From Nannocystis exedens (GTDB taxonomy: Bacteria > Myxococcota_A > Polyangia > Polyangiales > Polyangiaceae): a stretch of 64,000 bases of DNA. Below the pieces are notes generated by a model. The model was not told where the DNA came from, searched no databases, and saw nothing but the letters and a program-made list of their open reading frames with translations. The first letter of the stretch is position 1, and each line of letters opens with the position of its first letter. Made by a program: the position numbers and the translations under genes. The stretch lies in contig CAMAVR010000007.1 in assembly GCA_945861885.1 (NCBI GenBank), forward strand, positions 1-64,000. Direction: 5' to 3'. Positions 26,435-33,825 of this stretch are shown here, one piece after another.

Positions 26435-27016
26435 GTGAACCTTCCTGCTTCCCCTCGACTCAAGGCCGGCCGAGTATACCGCACCCGCGATCTGGGGGCC
26501 TGGGGAGCGAACTCATCACGTCTTGCCAAACGGCTAGTTGGTGAGGGAGTTTTGGTGCCGCTCGCGCATGGGCTCTTCGCGTGTCCGACCCGCAGTCGAT
26601 TTGGCGATGTTCTGCCCAGCGATGAAGAGATCATGCGTGCCTTTTTAGATGACACACCGTTTGTCTTCACGGGCCCCGATAGATGGAATGCGTTGGGCCT
26701 TGGCACCACGGCGGTCTTTGCCACCGCGGTGGTTTACAATACCAAGCGATCGGGCACTTTTGAATTTGGCGGGCGCCGCTTTGTGTTGCGTCGCGTCGCG
26801 TTTCCAAAAAATCCTCCGCCCGAATGGTTCGTCGTTGACCTATTGGAGCATGCCGATCAGCTTGGCGCGGCGCGTGCCGACATCGTAACCCGGCTAGCTC
26901 GGGCGATCAGACGGCGCGTATTCGATGTCGGGCGCCTTCGAGAAATGGCCGCACAATATCGAACCAAAGCAACGCAAGCGTTCGTGGCGACAGCGATCAG
27001 CGCGGCGACCGCATGA
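26435..27016 (+). CDS. AbiEi-type antitoxin (transcriptional regulator)
   Basis: A 193-residue protein resembling AbiEi/DUF6088 antitoxins: an N-terminal winged-helix segment (KAGRVYRTRDLGAW..SRLAKRLVGEGVLVPLAHGLFACP) and the later FVFTGPDRWNALGL core. In AbiE systems the antitoxin represses its own operon and counteracts the nucleotidyltransferase toxin without binding it (type IV). The longer in-frame ORF from 26336 would add a Cys-rich stretch unlike the family; I chose GTG at 26435. The stop overlaps the toxin start by 4 bp (ATGA). Confidence 0.78.
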   Translation: MNLPASPRLKAGRVYRTRDLGAWGANSSRLAKRLVGEGVLVPLAHGLFACPTRSRFGDVLPSDEEIMRAFLDDTPFVFTGPDRWNALGLGTTAVFATAVVYNTKRSGTFEFGGRRFVLRRVAFPKNPPPEWFVVDLLEHADQLGAARADIVTRLARAIRRRVFDVGRLREMAAQYRTKATQAFVATAISAATA

Positions 27017-27972
27017 GTTTCATTCACGAAGATCCCGAGTTTGACCATCTTTTGCAAATCGTCGCGGACGAGCGCAAGCTCTCGCGAGGCCTTGTAGAGA
27101 AGGATTATTGGGTCACGCACACGCTTTGGGCCTTGCACATCGCCGGCCTCGAGATCTGGTTCAAAGGTGGAACGTCGCTATCGAAGGGCTTCCAGCTCAT
27201 CGAACGCTTCTCGGAAGACCTCGACCTCAAAATCGAGCCGGGGAAGGTGAGCACGTTGCAGACCGTCTCCAATTGGAAGAGTGAAGGAACGATAGCGATT
27301 GCGGAACGGCGTGCGTATTTTGAAAAGCTCGCCGACGTGATTCTTGTGCCGGGTGCTCGCGCTGCGCTTGACCGCGATGCGATCGATAAAACATGGAGGG
27401 CAGCCGACATTTTAGTCAAGTACCCAGGGCACCATCTCGGGGACCTCGGAGGCGTCATGTCGCCGTTCGTTCGCCTCGAGATTGGAAGCGCTCGTGTGAC
27501 ACCGTTTGTTTTATGCGGCTTGACCTCCTTCGTTCATGAAAGACTTTCTGCGCATGGCCAGCTTGCGGCGTTTGACGAGAATCGGCCCAAAGCTGTCCGC
27601 TGCGTGCACCCCCTCGTGACGCTGATTGAAAAGCTCGACGCGATCCGCCGCCGTTTTTCAAGCAATGCCGAGCCCGCACAGTTTGTCCGGCACTACGAGG
27701 ATGCAGCACGAATAATCGAGGCTGCCCCTAAGCTTATGCCGCTCGATGATTACGACAATGTGCGCGCTGTGGCGACCGAAATGCTCGCGCAGAAACAGAT
27801 CGCTTGCCTCGCAAACGGGAGGGATTCCGCTTTTACTCCGACGGCACTTCCCCGCTGGGATGCGATTCGGGATGCCCATGCCGCTGTGGGGCAAATGTTC
27901 TGGGGGTCACGCATTCCGATCGACGACGCCTGTATTACCATCCGTAAATGGGTCGACTCGACCTTCGCGTAA
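27013..27972 (+). CDS. AbiEii/AbiGii-type nucleotidyltransferase toxin
   Basis: A 319-residue nucleotidyltransferase of the AbiEii/AbiGii family. FKGGTSLSK (50-58) is the GS-x10-DxD signature loop and SEDLDL (67-72) gives the metal-binding pair D69/D71; LVEKDYWVT near the N-terminus is also typical. AbiEii proteins are type IV toxins; relatives such as MenA transfer nucleotides to tRNA, and the system blocks phage. Upstream coupling to AbiEi supports the assignment. A tandem repeat tract follows 75 bp downstream. Confidence 0.85.
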   Translation: MSFIHEDPEFDHLLQIVADERKLSRGLVEKDYWVTHTLWALHIAGLEIWFKGGTSLSKGFQLIERFSEDLDLKIEPGKVSTLQTVSNWKSEGTIAIAERRAYFEKLADVILVPGARAALDRDAIDKTWRAADILVKYPGHHLGDLGGVMSPFVRLEIGSARVTPFVLCGLTSFVHERLSAHGQLAAFDENRPKAVRCVHPLVTLIEKLDAIRRRFSSNAEPAQFVRHYEDAARIIEAAPKLMPLDDYDNVRAVATEMLAQKQIACLANGRDSAFTPTALPRWDAIRDAHAAVGQMFWGSRIPIDDACITIRKWVDSTFA

Positions 27973-28047
27973 ACGACTTCATCGACGCTCGCTTGGCCGG
28001 TGCCACGTTATCGTCGGCCCACTGCTGACGTTGCTAACAGGGGCCTC

Positions 28048-28128
28048 GATGATCGACCTCGATCATCGACCTCGATCATCGACCTCGGAGGTCGGAGGTC
28101 GGAGGTCGGAGGTCGGAGGTCGGAGGTC
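28048..28128. repeat. Compound tandem repeat: three 13-mers then six 7-mers
   Basis: Three units of GAT(C/G)ATCGACCTC at 28048-28086 pass directly into six exact GGAGGTC units at 28087-28128; GATCATCGACC recurs once at 28135. It lies between the AbiE toxin stop and the oligopeptide permease stop (convergent). Unit lengths are not multiples of three and no ORF needs it. Units are contiguous without spacers, so it is not CRISPR. Confidence 0.9.
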
Positions 28129-28136
28129 GCCGTCGA

Positions 28137-28994
28137 TCATCGACCGTCGTCCTTCTCAGGAGCAAACGCCCTAGCCCCAAAAAGCAGCGTCATACTGGTC
28201 ACCGCCACCGCAACCGCGCTAAAAATAAGCACATGCGGCGCTCTCAGCATCGCGGCCACCCCTTGGTCAAGCGCGGCCCCCATCGACACTCCGCTTCTCG
28301 GACCGAACCCTAAAAACGCGAGCGCCGACTCGCTCACCACGATCGCCGCGGCCGACGATCCGAGCTGAACCGCCGCGATCGGCAGCAGATGCGGCGCGAT
28401 ATGCTTCGCCAAAATTCGTGCTCGCGTTGCCCCTAGTGACCGCGCCGCATCGACAAACGCGATGTTTCGCAGCACCCTCGTCTGCGCTAACGCGAGCCGC
28501 GCGAACGGCGCCCATGCCGTTACCAAGAACACGACCCCCAAGAGCCACGGCGCTCGCACTCGCACCGCCGCCAACACTGTAACGGCGAATAAAAAGCTTG
28601 GAATCGCCTGAATTACGTCGCATCCGCGCGATACGAAGCGCTCGTACGCCCCGCCTCGGTACGCCGCCGCAGCCCCTAGCGGAACACCGATTGCAAATGC
28701 CCCGAGTGACACGCACACCGCCAAAATCGTCGCTGACAGCTCGCCGTGCGACAAAATAGCCAGCAGATCAACCCCCGCCTCCGACGTCCCCAACCAATGC
28801 GACGACGACGGCCCCTCCCACGCGCGCGCCGGGTCGAAGCGCGAGGGCGATTCGGAATAGAAAAGGACAGCGGCGCATGCGAGCGCGAAATTGGCAAAGA
28901 GCGGAATCGCGTACGCAACGCGAACAACGAGCGCTTTCACGCGCGAGCCGGATCGTTCATCCGATGCATTGCCGCCGCTGACCATCGCTCTCAC
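28137..28994 (-). CDS. ABC transporter permease, OppC/DppC type
   Basis: A 285-residue binding-protein-dependent permease with about six TM segments. HWLGTSEAGVDLLAILSHG corresponds to the HWLGTDxxGRDxxSRxxxG hallmark of DppC-type permeases, with Glu for the usual Asp, and the EAA loop is ARSLGATRARILAKHIAPH. Such proteins import di- and oligopeptides or nickel. It overlaps the OppB-type gene by 4 bp. No ATPase or substrate-binding protein is encoded beside it, so the transporter is incomplete within this window. Confidence 0.85.
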   Translation of the reverse strand: MRAMVSGGNASDERSGSRVKALVVRVAYAIPLFANFALACAAVLFYSESPSRFDPARAWEGPSSSHWLGTSEAGVDLLAILSHGELSATILAVCVSLGAFAIGVPLGAAAAYRGGAYERFVSRGCDVIQAIPSFLFAVTVLAAVRVRAPWLLGVVFLVTAWAPFARLALAQTRVLRNIAFVDAARSLGATRARILAKHIAPHLLPIAAVQLGSSAAAIVVSESALAFLGFGPRSGVSMGAALDQGVAAMLRAPHVLIFSAVAVAVTSMTLLFGARAFAPEKDDGR

Positions 28995-29914
28995 GCGCGA
29001 GCCCGTGGATCAATCATCGGATGAATCGCCACGACGAGCGACTGCACACCGATAAAGAGGCCGCCTCCGACGATCACCGCCGCTTGCAGCACCGGAATAT
29101 CGCGCGCGGCATATGCTCCGAGAATTAACGTCCCCAGCCCTTCCCGCTCAAATAGCCGCTCAAGAACAATCGCCCCCGCGAGCAGCGCTCCGAGCTGCGC
29201 GCCCGTCACCGCCAAAATTGGCCCGATGCTCGCCGGAAGCGCATGCACAGCCCAAACGCGCCACGACCCGCCCCCTTTTGCGCGCACCACACGCAAGAAC
29301 GGCGCGTCGCTCACTTCTCGAAGACTCGCGTAGGCGATGCGCGCGGCGTGCGCACCTAGCGGGATCGCCAACAATACACTTGCAAAAAGCAGCCCCCCGA
29401 ACGGCGCATCGGGATCGCCGGGGAGCGGAACGAGCCTAAATTGAGCTGCGAGCACGTAACTTGCGACCGGCCCAAACGCCAAAAGCGGCACCGATGTCAC
29501 GGCAATAAGCACGCGTTCGACCGCGCGTGCCCACCGCGAAAGCCGTGACCCGACCATCGCCAATGCGCACAAAATGCCGCCAATCGACCCGATCGCCACC
29601 GCCATCCCCGAAAGGCGTATTGTTGACCCGAGCGATGCGCCAACCCGATGAAACGCGGTAACGCCCGCGACGCGCAGCGAATCGCCAAAGTTGAATGTCA
29701 CAAGCCCGCGCAAAAACCGGACGTATTGCTCGCTTAGCGGCTCGTCAAAATGCAGCTGCCGCCGCATCGCCTCAATATCTTCGAGGCGCGCTCCATCGCC
29801 AAGGATGAGCAGCACCGGATCGCCTGGAACGAGCCGAATCGCGAAAAAAATGAGCGACGCGAACAGCCAATACGTGATCAGCGCATCAATAATCCCGCGT
29901 ATCGTCCGATGCAT
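28991..29914 (-). CDS. ABC transporter permease, OppB/DppB type
   Basis: A 307-residue permease with six TM segments. FFAIRLVPGDPV and the region DIEAMRRQLHFDEPLSEQYVRFL are typical for the OppB N-terminus, and a degenerate EAA loop (RVVRAKGGGSWRVWAVHALP) is present. It pairs with the downstream OppC-type gene. The ATG at 29914 has a GAGGACGG site. Its start overlaps the end of the upstream Cys-rich lipoprotein gene by 29 bp, so the three genes may be one transcript. Confidence 0.83.
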   Translation of the reverse strand: MHRTIRGIIDALITYWLFASLIFFAIRLVPGDPVLLILGDGARLEDIEAMRRQLHFDEPLSEQYVRFLRGLVTFNFGDSLRVAGVTAFHRVGASLGSTIRLSGMAVAIGSIGGILCALAMVGSRLSRWARAVERVLIAVTSVPLLAFGPVASYVLAAQFRLVPLPGDPDAPFGGLLFASVLLAIPLGAHAARIAYASLREVSDAPFLRVVRAKGGGSWRVWAVHALPASIGPILAVTGAQLGALLAGAIVLERLFEREGLGTLILGAYAARDIPVLQAAVIVGGGLFIGVQSLVVAIHPMIDPRARA

Positions 29915-30560
29915 CTCCGTCCTCTGCCGCATCGCTTTCTTCTGGCCCTGCGTCGGAGAATCGCTCTGGCGGATTCAGCGGGGCAACGGGCGGCCCGGAG
30001 GCATTGCAGACTTCTGGAACATCGGCGCCACCATCAATACCATCGACCGCGTAGGTTGGACTCGCGATGCAGATTCTCTGCTCTTGATCGCTCTCCAAAT
30101 TCTGCGCGTACCACGGCGCGCCCAGCACCGTTGAGCACTGATACCCGCCGCGGCAGCTGCTGGCTTTTGAACAGGTGGCCATGCAAAAAGAGCGGGCAAA
30201 CCGCGAAACCGAGCGATCGTTGTAGGGGCAGCCAGGCATGCTCCCATTAAACAGCACGCAAGCCGACCCGCGCGGACAACCGCCACCAACGCAGTTGTAG
30301 ATCGTGCAGTAGCCGCCAGGCTGCGACGTATCGCACAGGCGATCGCCTCGCTGTGAGCAGTCGGTTGAAGAGACGCACTTGTCGCCGATTGACGGCGTGC
30401 ATCCGGTAGCAAACGCAGCAAAAGCAGCAATAAACAGCCCCGTAAACGTGCCCGTGCCCGTAAACGTGCCCGGCTTGTTCTGACGCTTTTGCGCGGAGGA
30501 GAAAAAGCCGGGCACGTTTACGGGCACGGGCACGTGTACGGACTCTTTTAGACTCAACAT
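29886..30560 (-). CDS. Cys-rich lipoprotein with a repeat-derived leader
   Basis: A 224-residue predicted lipoprotein. The hydrophobic core GLFIAAFAAFATGC gives a lipobox ATGC, with Cys at about residue 54. The mature part holds many Cys residues (CVSSTDCS, CDTS, CTIYNCVGGGCP, CSKASSC) in a pattern common to myxobacterial surface lipoproteins, then an Asp/Glu-rich tail. The leader is oddly long: residues ~9-41 are encoded by the 30439-30541 palindrome, which reads through in frame (VPVPVNVPG ... FTGTGTFTG). No ATG, GTG or TTG lies between the palindrome and the hydrophobic core. It could be an auxiliary binding protein for the two permeases downstream, but nothing proves it. Confidence 0.68.
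   Translation of the reverse strand: MLSLKESVHVPVPVNVPGFFSSAQKRQNKPGTFTGTGTFTGLFIAAFAAFATGCTPSIGDKCVSSTDCSQRGDRLCDTSQPGGYCTIYNCVGGGCPRGSACVLFNGSMPGCPYNDRSVSRFARSFCMATCSKASSCRGGYQCSTVLGAPWYAQNLESDQEQRICIASPTYAVDGIDGGADVPEVCNASGPPVAPLNPPERFSDAGPEESDAAEDGDASDDTRDY
30439..30541. repeat. Dispersed 36-bp repeat as an inverted pair (copies B and C)
   Basis: Copy B (30439-30474) is identical to 24259-24294. Copy C (30507-30541) is its inverted form with one mismatch. A 32-bp loop separates them, so the DNA or RNA can fold into a hairpin with a stem of about 35 bp. The whole element lies inside the leader of the 29886-30560 lipoprotein gene, in frame and free of stop codons. Confidence 0.9.
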
Positions 30561-30649
30561 CACGACGCGTGACCGTAACCGGGCAAGGGGCCTGATCTCA
30601 AGCCATTCAGCGACCTATTTTCTGCAGCATCATCCATAAAACGTTACCT

Positions 30650-30678
30650 TTGACATCCGCATCTTGCGACCGTAGTTT
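30650..30678 (+). promoter_or_regulatory. Candidate sigma-70 promoter for the ferredoxin gene
   Basis: TTGACA at 30650-30655, a 17-bp spacer and TAGTTT at 30673-30678, 31 bp before the ferredoxin ATG. The -35 is perfect and the -10 matches three of six positions. GAAGGAG follows at 30691-30697 as ribosome-binding site. Confidence 0.45.
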
Positions 30679-30708
30679 GCAGCTGGTTTTGAAGGAGCTC
30701 TTCTAGAT

Positions 30709-31014
30709 ATGTCAACGTACATCACCGCAGACTGCATAAATTGCGGAGCTTGCGAGCCCGAGTGCCCAAACGACGCGATTAGCGAGGGCGATGACATCTA
30801 TGTCATCGACCCTGAGCTTTGCACGGAATGCGTTGGTTTTTACGACCACGAAGCGTGTCAGGCCGTCTGTCCAGTCGAATGTTGCCTCCCAAATCCCGAG
30901 ATTGTCGAAACCGAGCCGAACCTTCTAGAACGAGCCATCAAGCTTCATCCAGACGACGCAGAGTTGAAAACACGAGCAGCAGCGAACGAATTCCCATCCC
31001 GTTTCCGCAAGTGA
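30709..31014 (+). CDS. 2[4Fe-4S] ferredoxin, Alvin/YfhL type
   Basis: A 101-residue electron carrier. The first cluster ligands are C9, C12, C15 and C19 (CINCGACEPECP); the second set is C38, C41, C50 and C54, with the long C-x8-C spacing and the PVEC motif of the Allochromatium-type ferredoxins. A basic tail (FPSRFRK) ends it. Start at 30709. The stop codon overlaps the GTG start of the next lipoprotein ORF. Confidence 0.92.
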   Translation: MSTYITADCINCGACEPECPNDAISEGDDIYVIDPELCTECVGFYDHEACQAVCPVECCLPNPEIVETEPNLLERAIKLHPDDAELKTRAAANEFPSRFRK

Positions 31015-31952
31015 ACACGCTCACCACTTCAAAAAAACCGCAGAATTTTTACAGGGAGGGCGGGAGATCGGGAGTTGTTTTTAGATCGGACTTCCCAAAT
31101 AAATCCTCCCGCCCTCCCGCCCTCCCTGTTAAGTTTTTTAGCGAGCACAGTGCGCGAACAAGCGGCCTAATTGCGAGCGTTGCCCTTCTAGCGGGCTGCG
31201 CGAGCGGGTCGCCGCTCCTTCACCCGGCCGCACCGCTCCCAAAAGGCCAAGTGCGCGGCGTTGCCGGTTTTAGCAGCACGTTTGCCGTCGGTTCGGCTGC
31301 GAAAGCGATTTCCGAGGCTCGCGCTCACCCGTCGGTGGCAGGTGTTGCAGTTGATCCACAGTTCTCTCGTGGCGCGCTCGTGTCGGCCGCATTGGCACCG
31401 GGCGTCGCTCCGTTTTTCGCGGCGCGCGTTGGCGCCGGCAGAGGGTTTGAAGGCGGCTTGGCTTACACCGGTCGCGGCGCACGAATCGACGTGCGCAAAG
31501 CTTGGTCGATTGACGACATCTCGATCTCGGCTGGCGTGGGCGGCTCTGCGCTTTTTTACGGCGCTTCTCTCGGAGGCGAGCCGCTCCCCCGCGTCGATTT
31601 GAGTTCGCTTCGCGGCTACGGCTTCGATGTTCCACTTCTCGTCGGCTGGGAAAGCGCGGCGGGGGCATATTCTGCGTGGGGCGGCGTGCGCGCCGGCTTC
31701 GAACATGCGCAAATTGCGGCCGTCACGAGCGAACAAAAAAGCCCGCCGCTGTCAACAGGCCCGGCGCCGCTCTCCGCCGATCGAGCGTACGCAGGTGGCG
31801 TCGGAGGGGTCGCCATCGGCCTCGGTCCGATCCACGCGGCGATGGAAGTGAGCGTCTCGTACCAGTCGATCGTCGGCCGCTACGACGGCGTCAGAGGCTT
31901 CGTCGGCGGAATATCGGTCATGCCGGCCGGCGCCCTCTGGTGGCGTTTTTAG
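31011..31952 (+). CDS. Lipoprotein with Gly/Ala-rich, possibly beta-barrel-like body; repeat-derived leader
   Basis: A 313-residue predicted lipoprotein. LIASVALLAGC gives the lipobox with Cys at residue 63. The mature part alternates Gly/Ala and hydrophobic residues and ends in Phe (SVMPAGALWWRF), as outer-membrane proteins often do; a small beta-barrel or beta-rich surface protein is possible. The only in-frame start before the signal core is GTG at 31011, so the leader is about 50 residues long. Residues ~14-43 are encoded by the inverted repeat at 31051-31130. I do not recognise a family. Confidence 0.6.
   Translation: MNTLTTSKKPQNFYREGGRSGVVFRSDFPNKSSRPPALPVKFFSEHSARTSGLIASVALLAGCASGSPLLHPAAPLPKGQVRGVAGFSSTFAVGSAAKAISEARAHPSVAGVAVDPQFSRGALVSAALAPGVAPFFAARVGAGRGFEGGLAYTGRGARIDVRKAWSIDDISISAGVGGSALFYGASLGGEPLPRVDLSSLRGYGFDVPLLVGWESAAGAYSAWGGVRAGFEHAQIAAVTSEQKSPPLSTGPAPLSADRAYAGGVGGVAIGLGPIHAAMEVSVSYQSIVGRYDGVRGFVGGISVMPAGALWWRF
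31051..31130. repeat. GC-rich inverted repeat inside a lipoprotein leader
   Basis: ACAGGGAGGGCGGGAGATCGG at 31051 pairs imperfectly with TCCTCCCGCCCTCCCGCCCTCCCTGT ending at 31129; about 30 bp lie between the arms. It is followed by AAGTTTTTTAG, so a terminator of the ferredoxin gene is an alternative reading. It is unrelated in sequence to the 36-bp repeat. Confidence 0.75.
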
Positions 31953-32158
31953 CGCTGTTTTTGAAAGTCAAGCGCCTTAGCGCTCCCCAACAGCTACACG
32001 CGCGTTCAGCCTTTTGGGCGGTTAGACTTGCCTGCGTAGAAGTCTTCGCTTAAGGTCCCCCCCGTCATGATCCGGTCCAGTTACACATTTGCGCTCCGGT
32101 TGAGTTCAGCACCGAAGCCAAGTTTGTGACGTTCAATCATTACGGAAGTAACGAAACA

Positions 32159-33148
32159 ATGAAGCAACCAAAAATCTCTCACTTAGGAAATGCTTGCAAG
32201 CCCGCACAGGTTTGCTCGTACGTCCTAGCGTGTGCGCTCCTCGTCCCTGCCCTCGCGCATGGCGACTCGGCGCGTACGGCGCAGGCACGCGGAGCGGCTC
32301 ACTCGGCATCGGCCGGTGGTCAACCGTCAACATCGTCGAAGCGAGTTCATTCGTCCGTTGGTCCAAACGTATCGCCCAACCCAATCTCCCCAAACCGGTC
32401 GAGCTCGGCTCAGAAGCACGTTTCAGCTCGCGCCAGCCATCAGCGAGCCCCGATCGAATACGTGCAGTCGGTTCGCGGGTGGCATCAGCCGGGGCCCGAC
32501 CTCCCCAAAGCGCCGCTCGATAAGCACGGTCGGCCAATGTTGGTCCTCTACTCGGTCAACTCGCACGATCGCGCCGAGCTCACCGCCGCCACCGACGAAG
32601 GCGGTTTTTCCGCGCAAGACCTCGATCGCGCGGCAGTCGTCCTGCGCGACACTTCTTCGGGAAATCAGCATCCCGTTGAACCGCGCACGATCGACCTTCT
32701 CTACCGCATCCAACGGCATTTTAATGCGCCGGAAATTCGTGTGGTGTCGGGCTATCGAACGACTACACCGTATCGGGCAAATTCGTACCATGGCAAAGGG
32801 CGCGCGGTCGATTTTATCGTCCCCGGGTCGAGCGATTACAAAGTCGCCGAGTTCGCTAGGCAGTTCGGTTTTGTTGGCGTTGGCGTCTACCCCGAAAGCG
32901 GCTTTGTACACCTTGATTCACGGCCCAAAAGCTATTTTTGGCGCGACTCAAGCGCCCCTGGCCACCATCACCGCGAGCAGGCAATCCTCGGTGACGTAGC
33001 TTATCGCGCCGACGCGACAGCGCGGGCCCGCGGCGAGCAAGAAGCACGCCCACCGGTGATCGAGCGCGACGTCGATGCTGTCATCGAAACAAAGAAAAAC
33101 GCGAGCACGATAACCAGAGTGGCCGAGCCGACGCCGGCAAAAAAATAG
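32159..33148 (+). CDS. DUF882/YcbK-type zinc peptidase, exported
   Basis: A 329-residue protein with a signal peptide (hydrophobic CSYVLACALLVPALA, cut near AHG) and a Ser/Pro-rich linker to about residue 130. The C-terminal domain has the M15A/DUF882 pattern: VVSGYRTTTP, then SYHGKGRAVD with H211 and D218, and FVHLDS with H251, the expected zinc ligands. The relatives MepK and YcbK cleave peptidoglycan cross-links. The ATG at 32159 follows GGAAGT; the longer reading from a GTG at 32126 is less likely. The gene is monocistronic here and convergent with tmk. Confidence 0.82.
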   Translation: MKQPKISHLGNACKPAQVCSYVLACALLVPALAHGDSARTAQARGAAHSASAGGQPSTSSKRVHSSVGPNVSPNPISPNRSSSAQKHVSARASHQRAPIEYVQSVRGWHQPGPDLPKAPLDKHGRPMLVLYSVNSHDRAELTAATDEGGFSAQDLDRAAVVLRDTSSGNQHPVEPRTIDLLYRIQRHFNAPEIRVVSGYRTTTPYRANSYHGKGRAVDFIVPGSSDYKVAEFARQFGFVGVGVYPESGFVHLDSRPKSYFWRDSSAPGHHHREQAILGDVAYRADATARARGEQEARPPVIERDVDAVIETKKNASTITRVAEPTPAKK

Positions 33149-33150
33149 AG

Positions 33151-33825
33151 CTACCCCTTCATGACAGCGGCGACTGCAGCGTAGACGCGCTCATGCACTT
33201 CGGTCGCACTCGCCGCCCCGTCAATGATAACGATTCGATCCCCTGGCATGTGTTTCGGTAATTCGGAATAAAACGACGCTAAGGCGCGCTGTACATCGCG
33301 CTTTTCGTAGAGCTCCGGCGGCCCCGCGCGGAACCTTCGGCGACGCTCGGCAATCTCGGCCGCGACCGAGATGACGATTGTCAGGCCCGGCCTTAGCGCT
33401 CGTTGATTCAGAAGTCGAATCCAATCGCGCGCGGTCTCCGCATTTCCTCCGCTCGTCAGACTTTGGTAGCCGATGCTCGATGCGTCGTAGCGATCCGAAA
33501 TTACAATTTCGCCTCGGGCGAGCGCCGGCTCGATCTCGCGGGCAACATGCTCGACGCGATCGGCGGCAAATAGTAGCGCCATTGCGCTCCACTGCGCGGT
33601 TCGGTCGCCGCTCGCGGCGCGCGCTTCTCCGACGGTTTCGTCGCCTGTCAAAACTCGCCGAATCAATTTTCCTATGGCGCCGTCGCTTGGTTCGCGCGTG
33701 GCGAAGACGGTATGCCCTTCGCTGCGGAGACGAGCGGCCAGCTTGGACGTCTGCGTTGTGGTGCCTGCGCCGTCGATCCCCTCGATGACGATAAAAGCGC
33801 CTTTTTCCCCCTCTTTTTTATCCAT
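33151..33825 (-). CDS. tmk: Thymidylate kinase with altered P-loop
   Basis: A 224-residue dTMP kinase: FIVIEGIDGAGTTTQ (11-25) as P-loop, REPSDGAIGKLIR, DRYDASSIGYQ as the DRY-like motif, and an Arg-rich LID (ERRRRFRAG). The P-loop carries Thr instead of the usual Lys (GAGTTTQ versus GAGKTTQ), an atypical variant, and the REPGGT motif is REPSDG. The ATG at 33825 overlaps the end of panC by 8 bp. The frame continues upstream inside panC, but that extension is only the antisense-free overlap and not used. Confidence 0.88.
   Translation of the reverse strand: MDKKEGEKGAFIVIEGIDGAGTTTQTSKLAARLRSEGHTVFATREPSDGAIGKLIRRVLTGDETVGEARAASGDRTAQWSAMALLFAADRVEHVAREIEPALARGEIVISDRYDASSIGYQSLTSGGNAETARDWIRLLNQRALRPGLTIVISVAAEIAERRRRFRAGPPELYEKRDVQRALASFYSELPKHMPGDRIVIIDGAASATEVHERVYAAVAAVMKG

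Noticed and set aside
28048..28128. CRISPR array
   Set aside because: Units of 13 and 7 bp with no spacers; plain tandem repeats.
30819..31010. Upstream extension of the lipoprotein ORF into the ferredoxin gene
   Set aside because: It is an Arg-rich shadow of the ferredoxin in another frame; GTG at 31011, overlapping the ferredoxin stop, is the sensible start.
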